Shown in pieces: positions 32,714 to 41,345 of a stretch of DNA of 64,000 bases. The DNA comes from Plasmodiophora brassicae (lineage: Eukaryota; Endomyxa: Phytomyxea; Phytomyxea; Plasmodiophorida). The stretch lies in the NCBI GenBank assembly GCA_036867785.1, contig CP145423.1, positions 558,001-622,000 of the forward strand, written 5' to 3'. The notes under the pieces are model-generated. The model worked only from the letters and a program-made list of their open reading frames with translations. It did not search any database and was not told where the DNA came from. The position numbers were made by a program, and so were the translations under genes. Every line of letters starts with the position of its first letter. The first letter of the stretch is position 1.

Positions 32714-33505
32714 TCAGGTCCCGCCGGGCGGGCGCTTGCAGACGGGGCAGCTGATCGCCCAGCGGTCCATGCAGGGCACGTGCAGGGCATGGTCACCGCC
32801 GCAGTGCAGGCGCCTGACCAGCGTCCCGTTCATGGACTCGAGGCAGACGGGGCACAGGTCGTCCTCGTCCGATACGGTCGCCTCTGGCAGGACAGCCAGC
32901 AGGTGGCGCAGGGCCTCGGCCGCGACGCGGGCGGCCCAGATGCCGACCGGGTTCGCGGCCTGCGATGCCTCCGCCGCCCTGGTGTAGGCGGCGACGACGT
33001 CCTCATGCGGGAACGATCCCGGAAGCGAATCCGACAGGCGGGACGCGCGTTCGGCGAGGGACAGGACGCTGGTCGCGCGGGCGTTGTCGAGCGCCATCCG
33101 CTCGAGGCGTGGGGCGACGACCGCGGGAACGTAGCCGTACGCGTTGAACAGGATGATCGCCAGCAGGCTGACGACGACCGGCACCCGGATGTCGACGCGG
33201 GCGCCCATACAGAGCGACGCCGCCGCCGGAGCGATGATCAGGACGACGGCAAGGAACACGGCCGCGGCCGTGACGTGGAACAGCGTCCGCTGAACAAACG
33301 CCTCCGGCGACTCCCATTGGTCCAGGCCTCCACTCGTCTGCGAACTGTTCGCCTCATGAGCGCTAGCGGACAGCGGCTGCAACACGTCGTCGCGAGCGCT
33401 GGAGGACAACGCCTGCGACACGTTTCCGCCATGGGCGGCCACGAGTAGACCCAGGGCGATGCAGGTCGACAGTGCCGCTGCTGCTGCAGGCGATGCCATC
33501 CGCAT
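32714..33505 (-). CDS. Membrane RING-finger protein, copy A
   Basis: 263 residues. Signal-like N-terminus (MASPAAAAALSTCIALGLL), then two hydrophobic segments (~105-160), then a C-terminal RING-H2: CPVCLESMNGTLVRRL, CGGDHALHVPCMDRW and CPVCK. It is probably a membrane E3 ubiquitin ligase. Copies B, C and D downstream share the order signal, WESPEAF-like motif, membrane segments, RING. No intron is needed. Confidence 0.8.
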   Translation of the reverse strand: MRMASPAAAAALSTCIALGLLVAAHGGNVSQALSSSARDDVLQPLSASAHEANSSQTSGGLDQWESPEAFVQRTLFHVTAAAVFLAVVLIIAPAAASLCMGARVDIRVPVVVSLLAIILFNAYGYVPAVVAPRLERMALDNARATSVLSLAERASRLSDSLPGSFPHEDVVAAYTRAAEASQAANPVGIWAARVAAEALRHLLAVLPEATVSDEDDLCPVCLESMNGTLVRRLHCGGDHALHVPCMDRWAISCPVCKRPPGGT

Positions 33506-33728
33506 GGGGCGCAGTCTGCGCCGCGCAGTGCGCCGCTGCAGCCTGCAGGGGCGATCCAGCGGGGAGCACCTGATGGACCGGCCGCGTACGATACGTATAG
33601 TCGCCTGACAGGGCGCCTGCTGCGTCGTTCCGATCGACAGGTCGGGATGCTCCCTGAATGTATTCAACGTTGCGGTCATCGGTGCGGGGTTTGAGGCACA
33701 CGTTGATTTCCGGGCGGGCCGGGGGCCA

Positions 33729-34277
33729 TTACGGTTCTGGCCGTCGCCACTGATTCGATGGCGCAGATCGGGCCGGGGTCGTCGTCGTCGTCGTCCTCAG
33801 CTCTTGGAAGCGCAGAACGTCGCGTTGGATGATAGCCTGGTCATGCGGCCGTGCTCGGTTCTCAATTCGGCGCGCCACCCTGGTCAGCTGCGCAAACCAT
33901 CCGGCCGGTTCGTCGACGCTGCCGAGCGCGATCAGGTGGAGTACCGGAGCGAACAGGGCAACGTATACGATGGACAGGACAGATACGAAGGCCGGCCTCC
34001 TGAAGTAGATGGGGCAGGTAGCCCAGGACGACGCATCCAGGCCGACCATGGCTGCTACCATAAACAGGCTGACTGCCACGGCACGCCGATACATTCTTCG
34101 CATCAGCGCCTCGGGCGACTCCCAGTATTGGTCGACGCTGAACGCCACCCGGGTATGACGCCTAGGCGTCGCATTGGAAACGGGCGCCGGTGGCAACGCC
34201 CCGGTGTTGTTGACGGCATGGACGACAGCGAGCATCGCGATCACGATGCAGACCGTTGGAGCGAACGCGGCCACCAT
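33729..34277 (-). CDS. RING-less member of the membrane RING cluster, copy B
   Basis: 182 residues. It shares the N-terminal signal, the YWESPEALMRRMYRR block and two hydrophobic segments with copy A (WESPEAFVQRTLFH). It stops after a short Thr-rich tail where the others enter the RING. No Cys cluster is found downstream on this strand. It is either a truncated pseudogene or a natural decoy without ligase activity. Confidence 0.6.
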   Translation of the reverse strand: MVAAFAPTVCIVIAMLAVVHAVNNTGALPPAPVSNATPRRHTRVAFSVDQYWESPEALMRRMYRRAVAVSLFMVAAMVGLDASSWATCPIYFRRPAFVSVLSIVYVALFAPVLHLIALGSVDEPAGWFAQLTRVARRIENRARPHDQAIIQRDVLRFQELRTTTTTTPARSAPSNQWRRPEP

Positions 34278-34480
34278 CCTGAATGCGCTGCGCACTTCAG
34301 CTCTCCCTGCCGAATCGGTGCACCGGGAATGGCTCGTGCCGTTCCTGCAGTACAGTAGCACAGCTCGTAGACCCTCGACCAGTCGTCAGCGATCGCCAGG
34401 TCAATTCCCAGTCGTGTGTATTCGCGCCATGTTTATGAACGGGCCACATTGTATGTTAGGGTACGACCCCAGCCGCCCCC

Positions 34481-35194
34481 CTACATCGGCGGTTGTTTGC
34501 AGATAGGGCAGCTGATCGCCCAGCGGTCAATGCACGCCTTGTGGAACGTATGTCGCCGGGTGCAGTTCAGACGTCGCGCCAGCTTCCCGTTCATGTTGTC
34601 GAAACAGATCAGGCAGGGGTCGGCCTTCTTCCATACCGTCGCGGCCGGCAGCACGCCCAGCAGGTGACGCTTCGCATGGAACGCCAGGCAGGCCGCCCAG
34701 ATGTCCCGTGCGCTTCCCGACCCAGCGTCCCGAGACAGCTTCCTGGGGTACAGGTAGTCGCGAACAATCTCGTGGTGTGGGAACGTGCCCGGTGTCGCAG
34801 TCTCGAGCTGGCGCGCCCGTTCGGCGAGCTCCATCGGGGTTGGGCAGGCGGGGGCGCGACAGGCAGATCGACCAGCCATGCACAGCGCAGCGCGAACCAA
34901 CAGGACGGCAAGCACCTGGGCGGGCACGAGCAACTTCTGAAAGTCGGACGTGCTCCAGGACAGCGCCGCTAGGCTGATCAGGATCGGCGCGGTGACGGCT
35001 GTGGCATAGGACAGCACTGGCAAGCGCTGACGCGACCGCACTTGCCCCATGGGCAACGGCGACGTCGACGGGTCCTCTGGCGTACTTGCCCGGCCAGTGG
35101 GCGACGCTGTCGTCAGGTTGTCGCCGGCGCCGTGGGCGACGGCCACGATGACGCTGATGGCAATGCAGGTCGCCAGAGCGGATACGCCCACCAT
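34481..35194 (-). CDS. Membrane RING-finger protein, copy C
   Basis: 237 residues from MVGVSALATCIAISVIV. Hydrophobic signal, one or two membrane segments, then AERARQLETATPGTFPHHE, a block shared with copy A (AERASRLSDSLPGSFPHE). The C-terminal RING is CLICFDNMNGKLARRL, CTRRHTFHKACIDRW and CPICK. Probable membrane E3 ligase, a tandem paralogue of copies A and D. Confidence 0.78.
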   Translation of the reverse strand: MVGVSALATCIAISVIVAVAHGAGDNLTTASPTGRASTPEDPSTSPLPMGQVRSRQRLPVLSYATAVTAPILISLAALSWSTSDFQKLLVPAQVLAVLLVRAALCMAGRSACRAPACPTPMELAERARQLETATPGTFPHHEIVRDYLYPRKLSRDAGSGSARDIWAACLAFHAKRHLLGVLPAATVWKKADPCLICFDNMNGKLARRLNCTRRHTFHKACIDRWAISCPICKQPPM

Positions 35195-35555
35195 GAGCGA
35201 AACGATTGCTGATTGCGTGGCGCACTGCCTGCTGCTTGCGCCCGTCAGCACGCCTGCCAGACGACGACGACGCGTCCAAGGCTGCACCGGAAATAGCGGT
35301 CACCCGTCAAGCACTTCGTCAATCGTCAGCCTGTCAAAATCAGGGCGCGGCAGTCGTCGGGTCGGCCATCTGGTGAGCCCGGGTCGGCCATCTGGTGCAT
35401 CCGGGTCGGCCATCCGGGTGCGTCCGTGGCGACCTGGTTGAAGGCGAACCACGCCGCTCCGGGGACGGTAACCTGTCGCCCTGCGCCACTGTGGTGCCCC
35501 TGTTCGTTTCAGCGGCCGACCACCCTCGCAGCCATTCCAGAATGCATATGTATAT
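35195..35555. other. Intergenic region with short tandem repeat
   Basis: No gene is seen. At about 35,369-35,421 there are three copies of a ~21-base unit containing GGTCGGCCATC, the last one shorter. It would lie in the upstream region of copy C. Confidence 0.7.
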
Positions 35556-36347
35556 TCAGAGAGAGTTGAGTTTCAGCAGCACTGATCGTCGCTTGCATTC
35601 AGGGCAGGTTGTCGGTCGCCGGTCAATGCAGGTCATGTGGAACACGTGCCCGTCGTCACAGGCCAAGCGCCTGACCATTGTCCCGGCCATGGTCCCCAGG
35701 CAGATCGGGCACGGATGATCGTCGTCGGACAAGGTCGCATTCGGCAGGACACCCAGCAGGTGGCGTTCCGCCTGACACGCTAAACGAGCAGCCCAGGAGC
35801 CGAGCGAGGCCAACGCCCGGTTCGGGGACCCGGCGAAACCAGACAGCGCCCTGTAGCGAAGAAAGTGCTTCACCACCGTATCGTGTGGGAGCGATCCCGG
35901 CGATGCCTCCTTGAGCTGGTATGTGCGCTCGGCGAGTCGAACCAGGTGCAAAGCGTGGGCGTTCGCTTGGGCAATCATGCGGAATTTGGGTGCGACGACT
36001 ACAGGGACGTATCCGATAGCGCAGACGAGGGTCAGCAGGGTCACAGTGACGACAATGCGATATAACAGGTCGCGATCGACACAGGACGGTGCAATTAGAG
36101 GGCTGACCAGCGTAAGCGCTATAAACCAAGTGAGCATCCGGACGCGACGCTCCAGCATGCGAATGAACGCCTCCGACAATTGCCAATCGATGACGTTCAG
36201 GTACGACAGGTCGATAGGTGGCGGCGCTGCAAATGCAACCGAACCAGGCATAGGTAGCACCTCGCCCGTGACGTTGCTGGCGCCGTGGACGGCCACGCCA
36301 ACTACGCCGATGGCGATGCACGTCCTCAGGACGAGCTGGCCCACCAT
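35556..36347 (-). CDS. Membrane RING-finger protein, copy D
   Basis: 263 residues from MVGQLVLRTCIAIGVVG. Same layout as copies A and C, with the shared block AERTYQLKEASPGSLPHD and the linker ERHLLGVLPNATLSDDD. RING: CPICLGTMAGTMVRRL, CDDGHVFHMTCIDR and CPECK. The Trp that usually follows the His/Cys core (IDRW in copies A and C) is Arg here. That may weaken E2 binding. Confidence 0.78.
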   Translation of the reverse strand: MVGQLVLRTCIAIGVVGVAVHGASNVTGEVLPMPGSVAFAAPPPIDLSYLNVIDWQLSEAFIRMLERRVRMLTWFIALTLVSPLIAPSCVDRDLLYRIVVTVTLLTLVCAIGYVPVVVAPKFRMIAQANAHALHLVRLAERTYQLKEASPGSLPHDTVVKHFLRYRALSGFAGSPNRALASLGSWAARLACQAERHLLGVLPNATLSDDDHPCPICLGTMAGTMVRRLACDDGHVFHMTCIDRRPTTCPECKRRSVLLKLNSL

Positions 36348-37064
36348 CGACAGGTGGGTTGGCAACCGGAAATGCGCGCGGCGCAGACTCGCTGCGGATC
36401 GGAGCACCGAATCATCGCACCCAGCAACACCAGCGCCTCCTGTGTGCGCACACATGGCGCAACAGTTGGATTACTCAGCGGTCAGTCGCCGTCACTGGAT
36501 CGTGGCGTCCGCCCCTCCGCCCAATGATTCTGCGGGTGACCGTCGCCATTGGCGCCAGTTGTCGACCTGCGATGTTCACGGCCTCAGACCGCCATGGCTA
36601 CGATGCAACCACTCCCGCTCGTCAGAGCAAACCCAGCATACCGCTCAGTGGAGAGCGCGCCTATTATCGTTCCCAATAACAACCGAGTCGCATCGAGGGG
36701 CGTCAGCGGGAAGAATGCACGCAAAGGTTGGCGCCATGTGCGAAGCCAGCGAACACACAGTGATCGCTACCGGGTCGAAGACGTCGCGACGGATCCAGGC
36801 TGGCGTACGGTGATGAAATCGCGAGAACAAGTAGGCGACTGTGCCGACGACGATACAGGCCATTGCAGTAAAGTGCGCCGAGGAGCACCTCGTGGGGCGA
36901 ACGTGCACAGGTCACAGGCTGGAGAACGATTGCCCAGCTCGAACTTACATTTAAACAAACGTCTGGCGAGTCCCGTCAGTGCGTCTCATATGGGGAAGAC
37001 TGAGAGTTACGGTACGGCACTAATACATTGGAAGCATCCACGTCTGAACGACCAATGACGACCA
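36348..37064. other. No supported gene
   Basis: A stretch of about 700 bases between the RING cluster and the POLD3-UNG gene. A short minus-strand frame (36,645-36,908) has a hydrophobic start (ACIVVGTVAYLF) and could be a remnant of a further RING-cluster member, but I cannot align it convincingly. Confidence 0.3.
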
Positions 37065-39133
37065 TTACAGTTGCCATTCAATAGGGTCTGCGCCGCGTTC
37101 TTTGAGGAACGCGTTCGCACGGGAGAAGTGCCGGCACCCAAAGAACCCCCTTGAGGCAGATAGACCAGATGGGTGGGCGCATTTCAACACGAGAAACCTC
37201 GGATCATTGAGGCTGACGCCAAGACTGGAGACCTTCTTCTGAGCGAACTGTCCCCACAGCATGAACACAATGGGGTCCTTGGAGGTCCTGGTGACGACAG
37301 CCTTCAGGATGGCATCGGTGAACGTACTCCAGCCGAAATCTTTGTGGCTATTCGCTTCGCTTTTCCGGACCGTCAGCGAGGCATTGAGTAGCAGCACCCC
37401 CTAGGACCGAGGCGCGGTGAGAGACCGCAGTCACACGCCTCATCTGAGATACCCGTTCAGCCCAAGGGACGAGGTTGCCGCTGTCGGGAGCTTTGAATCC
37501 CGGAATGTCCGACTGCAACTCCTTGAAGATATTGTACAGGCTTGATGGGATCGCAACGCCTTTCGGTACGGAGAAGGAAAGACCTTCCGCTTGACCGGGC
37601 CCGTGATAAGGGTCCTGTCCGACGATGACAACCCGAACCTGGGTAGGTGGTCGCTTTAGAAGGTGGATGAAGCAATGGCATAACGCGAGAAACCTTATCG
37701 AGCGGGGTAAGCTGCAATGCCCGGTACACCATCTCAGAGGGAGGGAACACGGTTGCCCCCCGCTCTATTTCAACAGCCTAAACACGACTCAGGTCGAGTA
37801 TTCCGGCGTTGATACGAACACGGCACCGACGAGGGATTTTTGCAGGTTCTGGAAGTACGGCTTCCTGAATTCAGCTGCGAGCGCTTGCGACCAGGACGAG
37901 CCCAAGTCTACATTGGCGTACCCGCTGGCGGGAGCAGGTGCACTCTTTGGAGGTGGGGCGGCTTGCCGAGAGAAGAACGACATTAGACTCTGCTGTTTCG
38001 GCTTGATATTCGCGACTTTCTTGGTCGGTTTAGAAGGGGCCGCCGCCGCGCCTGCCTTCGACACCTGAACGCTTGTCTCCACCATCACGGTTTTGTCTTC
38101 GACAACTGCGGGCGTGGATGAGCCAACGAAGCGCAACTAGACCAGTAGATATGTACCGACCTAGGTACTTGCCCTTCTTGTACGTTTCCTGGACAGTGTT
38201 CTTGACGAGTTTCCGCACCGTCGAGTCAACCGGAGCCGCGTCTTCCTTGGCGGGCGACTCTTGGGCAGCAGCAGGCGGCAGCACAGGATCTTCTTCCATA
38301 CTGTCCTCCTTCCTGGCGTCGTCATCGTTCCGGACATCGTCAGGCGGGTCGTCAGCCATATTGCTTTCACCGTCGTCAAACGGATCGTCAACGGGACCAT
38401 CACGTTCATCCTCATCATCATCGTCCTCGTCGTCATCATCAGAAGACTGATTGGCGAGCATCGACGGAACCCTGTTCGCCGACGACGACTTTGACTTCGC
38501 GACGGCAACCCCCTTCTTCGAGGCGACCGGCGGCGCGGTGCCATTGGCCTTTGGCTTCTGCGCCGTCTCCTTTTTCACAACCGAACCTCGAGACAGGAAC
38601 GCCCTCATAGCAGCGCTCTCCTCCTTTGCCTTCTTCGGTGCCGGGGCCGGTTTCGCAGGCTCATCGGGCTTACGCTTGGGCATCGGGGCGGACGCAGCAG
38701 GTGGCGCAACGGGGACAGGCGCCGATGCTGTCCGTTCAATCGCCGCGGACGGTTGTATGACCGGGTCATGGGGCTGTGCAGCCTGCAACGCACTCGCCTG
38801 GCGCTGGGTCAGCGCGCGCAGGTCGCGATCGGCAGGTGATGACCCCTCAATTCGTGGCTCGACGCCATACACCTGAGCGCTGACGATCCTCCCAGGTAGG
38901 CCGCCCAGTGCGCTGTCGCCAACCAGGACAACGTTCAGCATCCCGGTCGTGTCGTCGACGACGCTGACCGCCACGGTCGCCGCGACGCGCGCCACCTGAT
39001 CCACCGCGAACTGCGTCAGGGCCCTCCTCGCCACCGACACACGGACCGCCGCCGATCGCGCCAGCCCCATCACCGACATCGGCCTCGACTCGTCAAGCAC
39101 GGCCGACGACAGCAACGACAGACAGGCGTCCAT
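37065..39133 (-). CDS. Fusion: DNA polymerase delta subunit 3-like + PIP box + uracil-DNA glycosylase
   Basis: Five exons: 39133-38161, 38105-37831, 37777-37694, 37638-37453 and 37400-37065 (introns 55, 53, 55 and 52 nt), one frame of 617 residues. Residues 1-~355 look like POLD3: an N-terminal winged-helix-like region ([31 protein letters not shown]), a long charged linker with Asp/Glu runs, and [20 protein letters not shown], equivalent to the conserved segment near the POLD3 end. A PIP box, QQSLMSFF, follows at ~363. Without a stop the frame then runs into a complete [38 protein letters not shown] (catalytic Asp), and [18 protein letters not shown] with the DNA-binding His. It would tie uracil excision to the replicative polymerase and PCNA. 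Confidence 0.82.
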
Positions 39134-39319
39134 CGATTGCCCGACCGATATCCCGAATGAGCAACTGCACGGCGCGCGCACCGGCCCCGTCGTCCCTCCA
39201 AAAAACGAGGGCCAAACGCACCGTCGAGTTGTACGCGATTTTTGGGGGCAGAAACGGTCGACTGGTGCAATTCCCCAGCGACGAACGCCCCCTCAACCGC
39301 ACATGCTGAATATACATGG

Positions 39320-40253
39320 CTATGTGCATTGGCAGTCGAGTGACCAGTGGATGGGATCGGCGTGGCGGGATGTGAGGAAATTGTTGGCGCGCGAGAAGTG
39401 CTGGCAGCCGAGGAAGCCGCGGTGGGCGGACAGGCCGGACGGGTGTGCACGTGTCAGGACTAGGAACCGGGGTTGCTTCCGCAGGGGCAGGTCCAGGGCG
39501 GCGACCTTCGCCTGGGCGTGCCGGCCCCACAGCATGAACACGGCCGGGCTCTCCGCGTCCCGTTCGACAACGGCCTTGAGGATCGCGTCCGTGAACCGGG
39601 ACCACCCGAGGTCTTTATGGCTGCCCGGCTCGTTAGCACGTACGGTCAAAGTCGCGTTCAATAACAGGACGCCCTATGACTGGGTTGAGTCGCGCGAAAA
39701 GGCACCCCGTCCTGGTCTGACACCAACCTGCATCGCCCAGGGCGTCAGGCTGCCGTTCGTCGGGTGGACCTTGAAGTTCGGGATATCCTTCGTCAGCTCC
39801 TGGAAGATGTTCTTCAGGCCGGACGGGAACGGGACGCTCGCGGGGACGGAAAAGGCCAACCCGTCGGCCTGCCCGGCGCCCGGGTAGGGGTCCTGGCCGA
39901 CGATCACTACGCGTACGCGTTCCAGCGGCGTCAACCGCAGGCAGCGGTAGACCAGGGCGGCCGGCGGGTAGACCTTGGCGCCGTGTTTCCCTTCATCGGC
40001 CTGGAACAACCGTCCCCGTCAGATGCCACTCGTCGACCCCGTCACGACACGCGTGCACCAGTGCGCGCTGCACGTCCTGGAAGTAGGGCATGGCGACCTG
40101 GGGCACCAGCGCCCTGTACCACCCCGGGCCGACCTGCTCCTCAGTGAAATCGGCGTACGCCTTGCAGAACGTGGTCGCAGGCGCCACCGCGTCGCTCAGC
40201 GATCGCGGGACGACGCCCGGCCGCGGCACGCGCCGCCAAGAACGGCTGATCAT
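39320..40253 (-). CDS. UNG: Uracil-DNA glycosylase, stand-alone paralogue
   Basis: Three exons, 40253-40059, 40000-39728 and 39673-39320 (introns 58 and 54 nt), 273 residues. It begins MISRSWRRVPRPGVVPRS, Arg-rich and without acidic residues, as expected for a mitochondrial targeting peptide. The catalytic block is GQDPYPGAGQADGLAFSV. Other motifs are GVLLLNATLTV, MLWGRHAQAK and HPSGLSAHRGFLGCQHFS. Both of its introns match positions in the fused UNG next door, which has one more. It removes uracil from DNA, and mitochondrial repair is inferred. It has no PIP box. Confidence 0.92.
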
Positions 40254-40320
40254 GGCGGAATGGGCGTTGGACACGGTTGTGTGGCCGGGCTGCGCTCGAT
40301 AATACTCGCTGTCGTCTGTG

Positions 40321-40623
40321 ATGGAGGCGCAGCAGCAGCAGCAGGGCGAGTCATCGCCGGTGGACGGCGCGCACCGTCGCCAGGGGTCGCTGGTGGAGTT
40401 CCACGACCCGGGCGAGGCGTCCCAGGGGTACCTGGGATGGAAGTACAACGGCCTGGCATCGGTCGCGAACTTCGCCCACGGCGACACGTTCTGGGACGCG
40501 GCCGATGCCAAGGCGCCCGAGCACGATGCGCCTGCGGACGCACCGCCGTCGTCGCCGGCGACGAAGAAGAAGAAGGCGGCCAAGAAGGGGAAGGCGGCCG
40601 GGGAACACTCGACGTCGTCGTGA
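40321..40623 (+). CDS. Small hydrophilic protein, unknown
   Basis: 100 residues from MEAQQQQQGESSPV. The centre has an aromatic/Gly block (GYLGWKYNGLASVANF, DTFWDAAD), and the tail is Lys-rich (KKKKAAKKGK). No family is recognised. It is divergent from the stand-alone UNG, with starts 67 bases apart. Confidence 0.5.
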   Translation: MEAQQQQQGESSPVDGAHRRQGSLVEFHDPGEASQGYLGWKYNGLASVANFAHGDTFWDAADAKAPEHDAPADAPPSSPATKKKKAAKKGKAAGEHSTSS

Positions 40624-40635
40624 ACCTGTTGCTGC

Positions 40636-41079
40636 TCAATAGATGCCGTACAGGCCTGCTGTCTTGAGCCACATGGTCGATGTGGGGATCGGAACGGCGG
40701 TCCCCGCCGGGTCCGGTGCAGGGCAGGTCGGCCTCGGAAGCCACAGCGCTAGGCCGTTGATCTCGACGCGGACCAGGGCGTGGTCGGCGACGCTGGCCTC
40801 GGCGGCAGCGACCAGAGCGTTCCGGTGCCAGGTGCGAACGGCACGCGCCGCGTCGAGCCGGCGAAACGATCGCGCTAGATGGCGCCCGGCCCAGCGCAGA
40901 CGGTGCCGACGGCGCCACCGCCGCAGGTACCGTCGTAGGCGGCCGTGGACGACCCGAAGCGCGGCCCGGAAGCGGCGGCGCCGCGCGACGACGAGCGACC
41001 TCCAGGACGACATCGCCGAGCGCAGCGACCCGGATCGAGACGCCATGCGCCGGGCGACCTTCCTGATGGCCAGGTCCAT
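40636..41079 (-). CDS. Arg/Trp-rich helical protein, possibly centrin-binding-like
   Basis: 147 residues from MDLAIRKVARRM. Residues 20-90 are a long basic helix with spaced Trp/Phe and Arg (SSWRSLVVARRRRFRAAL, YLRRWRRRHRLRWAGRHL, VRTWHRNALVAA), reminiscent of Sfi1 or IQ-type centrin/calmodulin-binding repeats. The C-terminal 50 residues are not basic. An upstream exon is possible (MTSSDCPDDDN near 41,190). The function is a guess from composition. From 41,080 to 41,345 nothing else is seen apart from a GC-alternating CGCGCGAGCGCGCGCGC run near 41,320. Confidence 0.4.
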   Translation of the reverse strand: MDLAIRKVARRMASRSGSLRSAMSSWRSLVVARRRRFRAALRVVHGRLRRYLRRWRRRHRLRWAGRHLARSFRRLDAARAVRTWHRNALVAAAEASVADHALVRVEINGLALWLPRPTCPAPDPAGTAVPIPTSTMWLKTAGLYGIY

Positions 41080-41345
41080 GCCGGCGAAGCTGAACGACCG
41101 GGGCGTCAGTGGGCGCGCGTGCAGACCGCTGGTTGGCGCAGTCGTCCTACTCGACGTTGTCGTCGTCGGGGCAGTCGCTCGACGTCATGCTCGGCCTGGT
41201 CGACGTGTTCGTGTGACGATCCACACGAAGCAACCGGGAGGCGGTTGGATGGATGAACAGCCGGGTGCGGGTTCCTGTGTGCTTTATAGTGTTATTTAAA
41301 CATCGGGTGGATCTATAATACGCGCGAGCGCGCGCGCGCCCGGGC

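Noticed and set aside
38073-38876. Plus-strand frames rich in Ser and Phe/Ala
   Set aside because: Antisense of the acidic linker of the POLD3-UNG gene.
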